From: an uncultured Paracoccaceae bacterium
Lineage (GTDB): Bacteria > Pseudomonadota > Alphaproteobacteria > Rhodobacterales > Rhodobacteraceae
Assembly (NCBI GenBank): GCA_947489325.1
Contig: CANLDA010000008.1
Location: forward strand, 62,001 to 126,000
DNA: 64,000 nucleotides
Direction of reading: 5' to 3'
Position 1 is the stretch's first letter; every line of letters starts with the position of its first letter. The notes beneath the pieces were generated by a model, which searched no databases, was not told where the DNA came from, and was given only the letters and a program-made list of their open reading frames with translations. This document shows, in pieces, positions 8,259 to 17,465 of the stretch. The translations under genes were made by a program, and so were the position numbers.

Positions 8259-9422
8259 TCACAACGCTGCTGCGATTTTGCGAAACATTGCGATGTTGCT
8301 TTGTGTGACGCCATCCTTGCTAAAGGAGCGGTCGGCGGCGGTGCGAATAATCACAACCCCTTTGGCACGATCAATATAGATATACTGACCATATATGCCG
8401 TGGCCAAAAAATTCTCCCTCAAGGGCATCGGCCGGCATCCACCATTGATATCCATATTGTAGGCGCCCGGGCTGTGTTGGCGCGCTTGGCGTTGTGCTTT
8501 CGTGCACCCAAGACGTGGGCACCACCTGTTCATTGCCATAGCGACCGCCCTGCACAACCATCTGGCCAAAACGTGCATAGTCGCGGGTGGTCAAGTTCAA
8601 GCCGCCTAATGCAAAGGCAACCCCTTGCCCATCTGTCAGGTAATATGGTGCGCTTTCAAAACCCAATGGGGCGACGATATTTTCGGCCATAAGCGTGCCA
8701 AGGTTTTGACCAGTGGCCCCTCGGATGACCATGGAAATTACATGGGTGTCGATGGAAACATAATGCCATGCGTTTCCGGGAGGACTGTATCGTTTATACA
8801 GCTCTTCGGTAAACTCATCCATGCTGCCGCCCAAAGCAAGAACGCGACCCATCTTATTGATATCACTATTAAAGTCGTGATAATCTTCGTCAAAATCCAC
8901 GCCGCTTGTCATCTGCAAAACGTTGCGCAGGGATGCCCCATCATAAGCTGAGCCAACAAGCGACGGCACGTATTTTGTAACAGGATCATCAAGGCTTTGG
9001 ATGTGACCGTCGGCGATCACCACTCCTAAAAGTGCGGAAAGAAAGCTTTTGGCAACAGACCAGCTGATGCGCCGGTCTTGGTCTGTGGTGCCCAGATAAT
9101 AACTTTCGTGGCGCACCAAGCCGTCTTTCATCACCAACAGCGATGTTACATTGTGCGCCGCGATCCAATTCAGCGTACCCGCAGGCAGGTTCATGTCCTT
9201 ACCGTATGGCAGGTCTGAAATCGGCCCATCGCCCCGCAACACTTCTTTTGTCAAAAAGGCGGCGTTCATGTTGGAAAAGTTGGATACGATCCTTTCTTCG
9301 GTGAAAAGAGAGTTCACCGCCAGAAGGCGGGTCACTTGCTCTCTTTTCCAGATGCCAAGCATGATCACCGTGATCAGCACCACCAGAAAAAGACGCCCGC
9401 TCCAACGTAAGAAATGTCGCAT
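8259..9422 (-). CDS. Serine hydrolase, class C beta-lactamase fold
   Basis: 387 aa, membrane-anchored by an N-terminal hydrophobic segment (about residues 8-27). It has the class C beta-lactamase/penicillin-binding fold: the S-x-x-K motif (ISWSVAKSFLSALL), a Y-x-S/N motif (WHYVSIDTHV) and a C-terminal H-x-G (FGHGIYGQYIYID). Such proteins are esterases or D-amino peptidases rather than true beta-lactamases. Start ATG 9422 has GAGGACAGC directly upstream. The frame is open to 9542, but that would overlap the next gene and is rejected. Confidence 0.88.
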   Translation of the reverse strand: MRHFLRWSGRLFLVVLITVIMLGIWKREQVTRLLAVNSLFTEERIVSNFSNMNAAFLTKEVLRGDGPISDLPYGKDMNLPAGTLNWIAAHNVTSLLVMKDGLVRHESYYLGTTDQDRRISWSVAKSFLSALLGVVIADGHIQSLDDPVTKYVPSLVGSAYDGASLRNVLQMTSGVDFDEDYHDFNSDINKMGRVLALGGSMDEFTEELYKRYSPPGNAWHYVSIDTHVISMVIRGATGQNLGTLMAENIVAPLGFESAPYYLTDGQGVAFALGGLNLTTRDYARFGQMVVQGGRYGNEQVVPTSWVHESTTPSAPTQPGRLQYGYQWWMPADALEGEFFGHGIYGQYIYIDRAKGVVIIRTAADRSFSKDGVTQSNIAMFRKIAAAL

Positions 9423-9492
9423 GCTGTCCTCTTTAACCCCAATGTATTGATCACTGTAATTGTTGTCTGACGCAACCTTTACCCTAGGGAAG

Positions 9493-10527
9493 TCAGAGCC
9501 CTTTCGGCCCTGTCCATTTGACCCAACGGCCATGGAAATCAACTCGTCCTAGCGCCAAATCGTGATTTCCGGGCCATAGGCGCAGACGCAAACCCGCGCC
9601 GTTGTCGTTGTCGTCGGCCTCCATCTGTACCCAGGCAAGGGGGGTGTCTTGGGTCGCGTGGGCGCCTGCTGCTTCGATCATGGCTTGGCCGCGTCTTTGT
9701 GCGTCAGGCGGAAAATATTGCCATGCAATGGTGTGATAGATCAGATGCAATTGGCCGGGGACATGCGGCAGACGGGTTTGTAGCCATTCAATCGCATCGC
9801 TTTTGTCCACAGGGGCGTCCTGAAGTTCAATGGCTGCGCGTGTGCGTGTCAGCCGATCCATTTGATCCGGCCACAGATAAGCCACAAGGCGCAGCGCATC
9901 TTCGGGATGTTGTGCATCAAGTGGATTGAGATCAACCCCACGACGTTCAGCAATCACAGGATCTGTGGGGCAGGGCAGCGGCCCTTGCCAATCCGGCGAC
10001 AGTTGCACATCGGACGAGGGGCCAAAGTGTTGGCCATCCAAGTCTAACGCAAAGCGGTCAAACATCAGGTTCAGTCCACCACTGGCGCCTAATTCTGACA
10101 GGCGTATCGGTAAATTAAACCGATCAGTCAGCAAGCGTGCAACTGCAATTAACACCGCCGCGCGGCGTACTTCGTTGGTTTGTGGCGCGTTTTGCAACCA
10201 GTCGCGCCAAAAGGCACCATGCCCGATCAAAGCCCGTTCAACCGCAGGCCAAAGCACCGTGTCTGGTACATCGGCTGGGGGATAGACCTTGCCCAAGGCG
10301 GCGTCTTTTTCTTTCAAAACAAGAGCGTGCAGACCTCCGCAAATACGCAATGGTAGAGATGCTGCCATCGGGCCGATGTCGCCATCCCAGTCTGATGCGA
10401 TCTGGTCAGCGATGCATCCTTTAGGCCAATGCGCGGCCATCAGGCGCAGTAATCGCCCCATGAATGGGCTGCCAAGGTTTTCGCAATACCCGGCCTGTTC
10501 TATAAAACTGTCTTGCAGCAGGCTCAC
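9493..10527 (-). CDS. DUF2332 family protein
   Basis: 344 aa, matching DUF2332: an N-terminal helical part (GYCENLGSPFMGRLLRLMAAHW), the region RLSELGASGGLNLMFDRFALDL, and HLIYHTIAWQYFPPDAQRRG near the C-terminus. The SELGASGGLNL stretch resembles a methyltransferase-like glycine loop, but the function is unknown. The GTG start overlaps the pth stop (GTGA), so it is translationally coupled to pth. Confidence 0.85.
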   Translation of the reverse strand: MSLLQDSFIEQAGYCENLGSPFMGRLLRLMAAHWPKGCIADQIASDWDGDIGPMAASLPLRICGGLHALVLKEKDAALGKVYPPADVPDTVLWPAVERALIGHGAFWRDWLQNAPQTNEVRRAAVLIAVARLLTDRFNLPIRLSELGASGGLNLMFDRFALDLDGQHFGPSSDVQLSPDWQGPLPCPTDPVIAERRGVDLNPLDAQHPEDALRLVAYLWPDQMDRLTRTRAAIELQDAPVDKSDAIEWLQTRLPHVPGQLHLIYHTIAWQYFPPDAQRRGQAMIEAAGAHATQDTPLAWVQMEADDNDNGAGLRLRLWPGNHDLALGRVDFHGRWVKWTGPKGL

Positions 10528-11204
10528 TTGAATTTATCCATCAGCTTTTGCATCGGGTTGCGCGTGTCTTCATCTACGGGTGTTTCTGCCTTGGGCGTGT
10601 TGTCTTGCTTGGCAGGTTTGCTGGTGGAGGATCGCGGCGGAGCCACACGCAAGGCTACGGCATTCATGAATTTGCCAGCATCACCCTCGGCTAGTTTGGC
10701 TGCACCATCTGAAATGCCGCGCAGCAGATCATCAAGCCAATTCTGTTCGGCCTTGGCAAAATCGCGCAATACATATCCAGCCACCGCATCTTTGTGACCG
10801 GGATGCCCAATGCCCAAACGCACGCGTTCATAATCTGGCCCGATATGTTGATGGATGGAGCGCAAGCCATTGTGGCCCGCATGACCTCCGCCTTGCTTTA
10901 CCCGTGCCTTGCCCGGTGCAAGGTCTAGCTCGTCATGAAATACGGTAATGTTCGCTGGGGTCAGCTTGTAAAATCGCATCGCCTCGCCCACGGATTGCCC
11001 TGACAAATTCATGAATGTCTCGGGCTTTAGCAACAGAACCTTTGCAGTGCCCAGCCGCCCTTCGGTCACGCTGCCCTGAAATTTGCCCTTCCAAGGGGCA
11101 AAGCCGTGATCCTCGGCGATGCGCTCCAGTGCCATAAAGCCGATATTGTGGCGATTGCCTGTATATTTTGGGCCGGGATTCCCAAGGCCAACAAACATGT
11201 GCAT
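10524..11204 (-). CDS. pth: Peptidyl-tRNA hydrolase
   Basis: Releases tRNA from peptidyl-tRNA that dropped off the ribosome. 226 aa. The N-terminus MFVGLGNPGPKYTGNRHNIGFMA carries the catalytic His (RHNIGF) and Asn. FHDELDLAPGKARVKQGGGHAGHNGLRSI is the second signature. A Lys/Pro-rich extension of about 35 aa (from about residue 190) goes beyond the E. coli enzyme, which is common in alphaproteobacteria. rplY lies upstream on the same strand, separated by the oppositely oriented FkbM-type gene. Confidence 0.97.
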   Translation of the reverse strand: MHMFVGLGNPGPKYTGNRHNIGFMALERIAEDHGFAPWKGKFQGSVTEGRLGTAKVLLLKPETFMNLSGQSVGEAMRFYKLTPANITVFHDELDLAPGKARVKQGGGHAGHNGLRSIHQHIGPDYERVRLGIGHPGHKDAVAGYVLRDFAKAEQNWLDDLLRGISDGAAKLAEGDAGKFMNAVALRVAPPRSSTSKPAKQDNTPKAETPVDEDTRNPMQKLMDKFK

Positions 11205-11319
11205 AAGGGCGTTTCCTTGTTGTTTGGGCGCAGTCTATGCTGCGACGCGGCGCGTTTCAATTGATGGTTCACCTCTTGCGGAAAAACCCCTACCGTTGAG
11301 TAAAAGCAACGAGGGCATC

Positions 11320-12006
11320 GTGTCAGAATTTGTATTGGATGAAATTCGGCTTAGGCTTCCTGATGATCTGATTGGGCGTGGTATTGACGCGCGTATCAAC
11401 GAAGGGTGTTATGAAACGGCCGAGGCACAGGCCGTGCGCGCGCGGGTAAAGCCGGGTATGCGGGTACTGGAAATCGGGGCGGGGCTGGGGTTTGTATCAT
11501 CCGTTTGTGCCACCTGCGCTGGCGCAGAACATGTCGTCAGCATTGAGGCCAACCCGAATATGGTGCCTGTGGCGCGTGGCAATCTGGATTTGAACGGATT
11601 TTCTCAGGTGCGGCTTTTGCATGGTGTGGTCACAGATGGCGATATTGCCACGGAGACCATGCCGTTTCATGCAGGCAAGGCCTTTTGGGGCGGCGCCATG
11701 TTGGGCAAGGATGAAAGCCATCCAGACGCTGTAGATGTGCCCGTGTTACGTTTACGCGACCTTCTTGATCTGCATCGCCCTGAATTTGTCATGATGGACA
11801 TTGAAGGCGGAGAGCAGCATTTGTTTTCCCAAAAATGGCCCCGCTTTGTGCGTTTTGTAGTGCTGGAGTTACATCCCAACAAATACCCGGATGCGATGAT
11901 CAGGCAAATCGTGGATTGCATGTCTAAGTCCGGGCTGACCTATGATCCGGCCACTTCGCAAGGTCGGGTTTTGGGGTTTCGCCGTATCAGGAAAAAACGC
12001 TCTTAA
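11320..12006 (+). CDS. FkbM-family methyltransferase
   Basis: A class I SAM-dependent methyltransferase of about 228 aa. Motif I is MRVLEIGAGLGFVSSVCA, followed by the acidic VVSIEANPNMVPVARGNL. The FkbM-type MDIEGGEQHLF motif is clear. FkbM enzymes O-methylate sugars or natural products; the substrate here is unknown. I chose GTG 11320 because GAGG lies just upstream and the frame before it overlaps the pth promoter. It stands alone between pth and rplY on the opposite strand, a position usually without a gene, so it is probably an insertion into the rplY-pth unit. Confidence 0.8.
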   Translation: MSEFVLDEIRLRLPDDLIGRGIDARINEGCYETAEAQAVRARVKPGMRVLEIGAGLGFVSSVCATCAGAEHVVSIEANPNMVPVARGNLDLNGFSQVRLLHGVVTDGDIATETMPFHAGKAFWGGAMLGKDESHPDAVDVPVLRLRDLLDLHRPEFVMMDIEGGEQHLFSQKWPRFVRFVVLELHPNKYPDAMIRQIVDCMSKSGLTYDPATSQGRVLGFRRIRKKRS

Positions 12007-12010
12007 TAAA

Positions 12011-12036
12011 CGCAAAACGCGGCCCAAGGGCCGCGT
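12011..12036 (-). terminator. rplY terminator
   Basis: ACGCGGCCC (12017-12025) and GGGCCGCGT (12028-12036) form a stem with a minimal AA loop in the DNA. On the minus strand it is followed by TTTTGCGTTTATT. A second small dyad, CACACT-GTAT-AGTGTG (12042-12057), lies between it and the rplY stop. Confidence 0.75.
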
Positions 12037-12063
12037 CGCATCACACTGTATAGTGTGGAACTC

Positions 12064-12711
12064 TTATTCTTCTTCAGTTGCTTCAGCTTCTTCTGCAACT
12101 TCTTCACCGGCGTCATCATCTTCGTTGTCCGAAGATTTCAAGCTGGATGGTGCAGAGATGTTTGCAATCACAAAGTCACGGTCAATTGTTGCTTTCGCGC
12201 CGGAAGGCAGGTCAACCGAAGAAATTGTGATGGTGTCGCCAATGTCCAGGCCAGCCAGATCAACAGTGATCTTTTCTGGAATGTCACCTGCAGTTACGCG
12301 CAGTTCAACGTCAGGACGTACAACAGTCAGAACGCCGCCTTTTTTCAGGCCTTCACATTCTTCTTCGTTGATGAATTCAACGTGAATGAAGAGGCTGATC
12401 TGGCTTGTGCGACGCAGGCGCAGCAGGTCCAGGTGTGTTGGCAGGTCTTTGACAACATCGCGTTGCACGTTACGGCAGATAACGCGTACGTCTTCTTGGC
12501 CTTCAACTTTCAGGTTGAAAAGAGTCGACAAGAAGCGGCCCGCTTTCAGCTTTTTCAGCAGAACGTTGAACGGGATGTTGATCGCTTGTGGATCAGCGTC
12601 ACCACCGTATACAACACCAGGTACAAAGCCATCGCGACGTGCTTGGCGAGCGGCGCCCTTGCCTGTCCCCGCGCGGACTTCGGCATGAAGATCTGGGATC
12701 TGTCCAGCCAT
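12064..12711 (-). CDS. rplY: 50S ribosomal protein L25/Ctc
   Basis: A 5S rRNA-binding protein of the long Ctc type (215 aa). The N-terminal L25 domain (about residues 5-95: [28 protein letters not shown]) is followed by the TL5 C-terminal beta domain (about 100-185). A very acidic tail ([21 protein letters not shown] region) ends the protein. In many Rhodobacterales rplY and pth are adjacent on the same strand; here an FkbM-type gene lies between them. Confidence 0.96.
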   Translation of the reverse strand: MAGQIPDLHAEVRAGTGKGAARQARRDGFVPGVVYGGDADPQAINIPFNVLLKKLKAGRFLSTLFNLKVEGQEDVRVICRNVQRDVVKDLPTHLDLLRLRRTSQISLFIHVEFINEEECEGLKKGGVLTVVRPDVELRVTAGDIPEKITVDLAGLDIGDTITISSVDLPSGAKATIDRDFVIANISAPSSLKSSDNEDDDAGEEVAEEAEATEEE

Positions 12712-12839
12712 TTGAATTCTCCAATATGTTTAGGGCGGGAATCCTCCAAGGCTGTATTCCCGCGTGAAGCTGCGCCGATAGACCACAATCCGGAATTTTG
12801 CAAGAGGGTGCAGGGCAGATTCACCGCAGAGTCAGGAAT

Positions 12840-13460
12840 TCAGGTGATTTCCTGCTGCAAATGCCCATCTGCATCCCTCAGGCGGGCATATAAGTCAAAC
12901 TCCTGAGCACGCGCAATGTGCAATGCGCGCAGGGTGTCCGGTTCAATTTCCGCCGGAATTTGAGGAGAGACGTTTTTTTGTTTCGGGGCAATTTCCGTGT
13001 CAAACCGGGTCTCCAGAAATCGCAGCAGCTTTGGCTGTACCTCATAGGCAAACAGATGATGCAATGGCATTGAGCCATCCTTGAGGGTCAGAAGGTTGAT
13101 CTGACATCCAACCTGAGACCAAGGCGGCTTCTCCCCTTCCACGACGGCACGGACAAATTCATCAAAGCTCACGTGTTTTGTCGATCGCCGTGTGCCATCC
13201 AATGTCGGACGACAGCGATAGCGATACCAACTGCGCAATTGTTCCAATGGGTCACGCATCACCGCAAGGAGATCAGGTTTCAAATCATAGGCGGTTGCCA
13301 GAAACGGCGCGACGTGAACATGAAATTTTTGCAACCCCATATGTTTGCGCCGTTTGGCGAAAATAATGTCCGCACGACCGCGCAACGCCATTTCATAGGC
13401 GGTTGATCCGGTTTTCGGGATCGCCAGCATGGCAAGGTTTTCTTTGAAATATATCTGCAC
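12840..13460 (-). CDS. Sulfotransferase-like protein
   Basis: 206 aa. The N-terminal LAMLAIPKTGSTAYEMAL resembles the 5'-phosphosulfate-binding loop of PAPS-dependent sulfotransferases. DLLAVMRDPLEQLRSWYRYR resembles the 3'-phosphate-binding motif (R-D-P, then S and W). The protein is shorter than typical sulfotransferases but both nucleotide motifs are intact. The acceptor is unknown; cell-surface glycan or a small metabolite is possible. It has its own promoter region and is not clearly in an operon. Confidence 0.75.
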   Translation of the reverse strand: MQIYFKENLAMLAIPKTGSTAYEMALRGRADIIFAKRRKHMGLQKFHVHVAPFLATAYDLKPDLLAVMRDPLEQLRSWYRYRCRPTLDGTRRSTKHVSFDEFVRAVVEGEKPPWSQVGCQINLLTLKDGSMPLHHLFAYEVQPKLLRFLETRFDTEIAPKQKNVSPQIPAEIEPDTLRALHIARAQEFDLYARLRDADGHLQQEIT

Positions 13461-13524
13461 GGCTGCTCAACCTGTCTTTTGACAGACTATCGCGCGGCTG
13501 GGGTGTGAAGTCAAAGAGCGTTGC

Positions 13525-14691
13525 CTATTTTTGCCAACGCCCTTCGAAATCTTCTGGGATCAATAGAACATCACGGTCCAATTCATCCACTTTTCGCCGC
13601 CCACACAATGCCATGGATACATCGAGTTCTTTATGGATGATCTCCAGTGCCTTGGTGACACCGGCCTGACCCATCGCACCCAGACCATAGACAAAAGCGC
13701 GCCCGATATAAGTGCCCTTGGCCCCCATCGCCAGCGCCTTCAGAACGTCCTGACCAGAGCGAATGCCGCTGTCCAGATGGACCTCTGTCTTGTCACCAAC
13801 AGCGTCCAGAATGGCGGGCAGGGCGCGAATTGCGCTGAGCGCGCCATCCAATTGGCGCCCGCCGTGGTTGGACACGATGATGGCATCGGCCCCCACGTTC
13901 AACGCTGCCTTGGCGTCTTCGGCATCCAGAATGCCCTTAATGATCATCTTGCCGCCCCACATCTTACGGAACTTGGCGATCTGTTCCCAATTCAAAGCGG
14001 GGTCAAATGCCTCTGCCGTCCACGACGACAGGGAAGACGCATCCGTCACACCCGAGGCATGCCCAACGATATTGCCAAAAAACCGCCGCTTGGTGCCCAG
14101 CATGCCCAGCCCCCATCGCGCCTTGGTCATCATATTGGCGATGGATTTTGGTGTCAGTTTTGGTGGGGCAGACAGGCCGTTTTTCAAATCCTTATGCCGT
14201 TGCCCCATGATTTGGAGGTCCACTGTGATCACCACTGCTGAACAATTTGCTGCACGTGCGCGATCAAACAGGCGGCGCATGAAATCTTCATCCTTGAGGG
14301 TATACACCTGAAACCAAAACGGTTTGTTGGTGTGCTCGGCCACGTCTTCGATTGAGCAGATCGACATGGTAGACAGGGTAAAAGGCACGCCAAATTCTTC
14401 GGCGGCGCGCGCCGCTTTTATCTCTCCATCGGCACATTGCATTCCTGTCAGGCCAACAGGGGCCAGCGCGACCGGCATGGACACATCTTCGCCAATCATC
14501 TGGCTTGCGGTGCTGCGCCCGGACATATCTACCGCCACGCGCTGGCGAAGATAGATGTCCTCAAAATCAGAGCTGTTTTCGCGAAAGGTCTTTTCCGTCC
14601 AGCTGCCAGATTCTGCATAGTCATAAAACATGCGCGGCGTACGTCGCCGATAGATGTGTTTTAAATCGTCGATGCAGGTAATGACGGGCAT
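13525..14691 (-). CDS. lldD: FMN-dependent alpha-hydroxy-acid dehydrogenase (L-lactate dehydrogenase-like)
   Basis: 388 aa, the LldD/glycolate-oxidase TIM-barrel family, which oxidises L-2-hydroxy acids to 2-oxo acids. Motifs: PVALAPVGLTGMQ (FMN contact), FWFQVYTLKD, VVITVDLQIMGQR, IIKGILDAEDAKAAL (Lys), then IIVSNHGGRQLDGA with the catalytic His, then DSGIRSGQDVLKALAMGA. Start ATG 14691 rather than the open frame to 14775, since it gives the family N-terminus (PVITCIDDLK). L-lactate is the likely substrate, but mandelate or another hydroxy acid is not excluded. It is downstream of the trpA terminator. Confidence 0.88.
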   Translation of the reverse strand: MPVITCIDDLKHIYRRRTPRMFYDYAESGSWTEKTFRENSSDFEDIYLRQRVAVDMSGRSTASQMIGEDVSMPVALAPVGLTGMQCADGEIKAARAAEEFGVPFTLSTMSICSIEDVAEHTNKPFWFQVYTLKDEDFMRRLFDRARAANCSAVVITVDLQIMGQRHKDLKNGLSAPPKLTPKSIANMMTKARWGLGMLGTKRRFFGNIVGHASGVTDASSLSSWTAEAFDPALNWEQIAKFRKMWGGKMIIKGILDAEDAKAALNVGADAIIVSNHGGRQLDGALSAIRALPAILDAVGDKTEVHLDSGIRSGQDVLKALAMGAKGTYIGRAFVYGLGAMGQAGVTKALEIIHKELDVSMALCGRRKVDELDRDVLLIPEDFEGRWQK

Positions 14692-14783
14692 AATGTCTCG
14701 CAATTTGCTATATTGGTAAATCTTCTTTACCAAAAATGATGCGTTTTGCAAGTGCGGCAGGTTGTCCAGGCCCAAAAACGAAA

Positions 14784-14812
14784 AAACCGCGCCGATGATC
14801 CGGGCGCGGTTT
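14784..14812 (-). terminator. trpA terminator
   Basis: AAACCGCGCC (14784-14793) pairs exactly with GGCGCGGTTT (14803-14812); on the minus strand it runs into a TTTTTT tract. It ends the trpA message before the lldD-like gene. Confidence 0.85.
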
Positions 14813-14836
14813 CAATCATTCTTTGGGTAACTCTGA

Positions 14837-15628
14837 TCAGGCGCGATGTGCACCGTCTGACAAGGTTTTCACAAAAGCCAACACATCGGCGACAGAGTCA
14901 CCGTTGGCGATTTTACTGACAATGGCTGACCCAACCACAGCCCCGTCCGCCACGCTTGCAATCGCTTGGGATTTTTCAGGCGTGTTGACACCAAAGCCCA
15001 CGATTACGGGCAGGTCTGTTGCGGCTTTGATGCGCGCAACCTCTGGGGCGACGTCTCCCGCACTTGCCTCGGCGGCGCCTGTGATGCCAGTGATCGACAC
15101 ATAATATACAAAGCCGGACGTGTTGGTCAGAACTTTGGGCAGGCGGCGGTCATCGGTCGTGGGCGTTGCTAGGCGGATAAAGTTCAGGCCCGCAGCTTGG
15201 GCGGGAATGCACAATTCGTCATCTTCTTCTGGGGGCAGGTCCACCACGATCAACCCGTCAATGCCTGCGGCCTTGGCGTCTTCAAGGAAACGCGCCACGC
15301 CCCGCGAATAGATCGGGTTGTAATAGCCCATCAATACAATTGGGGTGGTGTCATCGGTCTTGCGGAATTCAGTCGCCAGTGCCAGCGTCTTTTCCAGCGT
15401 CATTCCCACTTCTAGCGCGCGTTGTCCGGCCAATTGAATGGTCGGGCCATCAGCCATGGGATCGGTGAAGGGCAATCCCAGCTCGATAATATCCACACCT
15501 GCGGCGGGCAATCCTTTGACGATCTCAAGAGATGTGTCAAAATCCGGATCCCCAGCCATTACATAAGACACAAAGGCCTTTTTGTTGGCGGCTTTCAGCT
15601 CTGCGAATTTGGCGTCGATACGTGTCAT
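14837..15628 (-). CDS. trpA: Tryptophan synthase alpha chain
   Basis: Cleaves indole-3-glycerol phosphate to indole, which is channelled to TrpB. TIM barrel of 263 aa. The catalytic Glu lies in [18 protein letters not shown] (which also carries the Asp), and the mobile loop region is [10 protein letters not shown]. The phosphate site is [12 protein letters not shown] and [12 protein letters not shown] 15628 (MTRIDAKF) is the family start; a TTG at 15646 is possible but unlikely. It is on the opposite strand to trpFB, divergent from ychF. Confidence 0.97.
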   Translation of the reverse strand: MTRIDAKFAELKAANKKAFVSYVMAGDPDFDTSLEIVKGLPAAGVDIIELGLPFTDPMADGPTIQLAGQRALEVGMTLEKTLALATEFRKTDDTTPIVLMGYYNPIYSRGVARFLEDAKAAGIDGLIVVDLPPEEDDELCIPAQAAGLNFIRLATPTTDDRRLPKVLTNTSGFVYYVSITGITGAAEASAGDVAPEVARIKAATDLPVIVGFGVNTPEKSQAIASVADGAVVGSAIVSKIANGDSVADVLAFVKTLSDGAHRA

Positions 15629-15781
15629 GCGGCATGCCTTTTTCAAATCTTTGACCTGATGTGCCGCAAAAGGGCAGGGGAAATCAATCCCGATTGCGCA
15701 TTCAGCTCTGTTTCAGTGCGATATGCTTGCCATGACAGGCGCATCACACTAAGAGGCCGTGAACGTATAAGGAGGCCACAG

Positions 15782-16879
15782 ATGGGCTTTAAGATGGGAA
15801 TCGTGGGGCTGCCCAATGTTGGCAAATCCACCTTGTTCAACGCATTGACAAAAACCGCCGCAGCACAGGCGGCCAATTTCCCGTTCTGTACCATTGAACC
15901 CAATGTGGGGGATGTGGCGGTACCGGATGCGCGTCTGGAAAAGCTGGCGGCCATTGCCGGATCACGCCAGATCATCCCGACACGCATGACCTTCGTGGAT
16001 ATCGCGGGCCTTGTGAAAGGTGCCTCCAAAGGCGAAGGGCTGGGCAACCAATTTCTTGCCAACATCCGTGAAGTTGACGCCATCGCACACGTGCTGCGCT
16101 GTTTTGAAGACGGCGACGTAACCCATGTTGAAGGTCGTGTTGATCCCGTGGCCGATGCCGATACGATTGAAACCGAATTGATGTTGGCCGATCTGGAAAG
16201 TATCGAAAAGCGCCGCGCCAATCTGGCGCGTAAGCTTAAGGGCAACGACAAAGAAGCCCAACAGCATGACCGCCTGCTGGCCGCCGCGCAGGCAGTGCTT
16301 GAAAACGGACAGCCTGCTCGCGTGGTCGAGGTGGACGCTGAAGATGTCAAAGCATGGAAAATGCTGCAACTTCTGACAACCAAACCGGTGCTCTATGTCT
16401 GTAACGTGGGCGAAAGTGAATCTGCCGAAGGGAATGAACATTCCGCCAAAGTCGCGGCGATGGCCGCTGAACAAGGCAACAGCCATGTGATTATTTCAGC
16501 CCAGATCGAAGAAGAGATCAGCCAGCTAGAGGTTGATGAGGCCGAAATGTTCCTGTCTGAAATGGGTCTAGAAGAGCCGGGCCTGGATCGCCTGATCCGC
16601 GCTGGATATGAACTGCTACACCTTGAAACCTATTTCACGGTCGGCCCCAAAGAAGCCCGCGCTTGGACCATCAAACAAGGCACCGGCGCGCCGCAAGCCG
16701 CAGGTGTCATCCACGGCGATTTCGAAAAGGGTTTCATCCGCGCGGAAACCATCGCCTATGACGATTACATCACGCTGGGCGGTGAACAACCCGCCAAAGA
16801 AGCTGGTAAAATGCGTGCTGAAGGCAAGGCTTATATCGTCAAGGACGGCGACGTGTTGCATTTCTTGTTCAACACCTGA
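15782..16879 (+). CDS. ychF: Redox-regulated ATPase/GTPase YchF (Obg family)
   Basis: 365 aa, the family length. It binds ribosomes and hydrolyses ATP in preference to GTP. It has the P-loop [14 protein letters not shown], switch [24 protein letters not shown], and VLYVCNVGE in place of the NKxD motif, which explains ATP preference in this family. A coiled-coil insert (about 130-200) and a C-terminal TGS domain ([14 protein letters not shown]) follow. AAGGAGG at 15769-15775 is a strong RBS for ATG 15782. Confidence 0.97.
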   Translation: MGFKMGIVGLPNVGKSTLFNALTKTAAAQAANFPFCTIEPNVGDVAVPDARLEKLAAIAGSRQIIPTRMTFVDIAGLVKGASKGEGLGNQFLANIREVDAIAHVLRCFEDGDVTHVEGRVDPVADADTIETELMLADLESIEKRRANLARKLKGNDKEAQQHDRLLAAAQAVLENGQPARVVEVDAEDVKAWKMLQLLTTKPVLYVCNVGESESAEGNEHSAKVAAMAAEQGNSHVIISAQIEEEISQLEVDEAEMFLSEMGLEEPGLDRLIRAGYELLHLETYFTVGPKEARAWTIKQGTGAPQAAGVIHGDFEKGFIRAETIAYDDYITLGGEQPAKEAGKMRAEGKAYIVKDGDVLHFLFNT

Positions 16880-16904
16880 TCGACAATCAATATACTGCAA
16901 AATG

Positions 16905-16930
16905 AAGGGGGGCATGGCCTCCCTTTTTCT
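16905..16930 (+). terminator. ychF terminator
   Basis: GGGGGGC (16907-16913) pairs with GCCTCCC (16917-16923) through one G-U pair and an ATG loop, followed by TTTTTCTTTTC. Confidence 0.75.
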
Positions 16931-17031
16931 TTTCTGGCGAAAGGAATAGGTCGAGGTTTCCAGATTTCCAGATTTTCTCTCCAAATTGCATTTTTGCTCT
17001 TGTTCTCATGTTGGCTCTATTGATAGACGGG

Positions 17032-17080
17032 TCAGCGGAGACGTGGCCGAGTGGTCGAAGGCGCTCCCCTGCTAAGGGAG
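17032..17080 (+). repeat. 49-bp direct repeat, left copy, with tRNA-Ser 5' half
   Basis: Identical to 19243-19291. It holds TCAGC plus the first 44 nt of tRNA-Ser(GCU) (17037-17080), through the end of the anticodon stem. After GGGAG the sequence diverges (CATCGAAG), so this copy cannot fold into a tRNA. Probable attachment-site half. The upstream DNA is probably the original chromosomal tRNA promoter region. Confidence 0.8.
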
Positions 17081-17124
17081 CATCGAAGTCGGGTTTATAA
17101 CGAAATTTCAGCATGTTATTTCAC

Positions 17125-17463
17125 CTAATATGGCAAGTTGTCCAAATTTTGCCCAAAGTCCCAGCCAAACCTGAGCAGTCTTTCGAGCAAATCCGGTGAC
17201 GCAAGCTTCGCATAATGGAACACCATGTCCTTCCTGGACCACCCGCCCAAGGTTCGGAGAAGCAGCTCATCCTTGGTTTGAGCATAGACCCAGGTTGCCC
17301 AAGTATGGCGCAGAACATAGGGTGTCACGTCCGGACCAAGGCCAGCAGCTTTACGGACCGTTGTGAACGCGGCGGCCATCTGCCCGCCTCCATTCTCCCG
17401 AATTATGTAAGCCGAGCCGTTTGGCGCCCGAAACGCCTTTCCGTCTTCGGGAAACTTACCCAT
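17125..17463 (-). pseudogene. Tyrosine integrase, C-terminal fragment
   Basis: 112 codons from the end of a phage-type tyrosine recombinase. It keeps the box II residues (YVLRHTWATW, with the H-x-x-R), LGGWSRKDM, and the tyrosine region MVFHYAKLA. The N-terminal and core-binding domains are absent, and an in-frame stop lies shortly upstream of the ATG at 17463. The gene's 3' end points at the tRNA-Ser half, the usual place for an integrase next to its own attachment site. Confidence 0.75.
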
Positions 17464-17465
17464 AA

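Noticed and set aside
8259-9542. True class C beta-lactamase conferring resistance
   Set aside because: It has the fold and Ser-x-x-Lys, but also an N-terminal membrane anchor and motifs more like esterase/peptidase members; resistance cannot be inferred.
12055-12906. 283-codon frame antisense to rplY
   Set aside because: Covers rplY, which has clear L25 domains and a terminator on the minus strand.
17037-17080. A second tRNA-Ser gene
   Set aside because: Only the 5' half is present; variable arm, T-arm and 3' acceptor strand are missing, so it cannot be functional.
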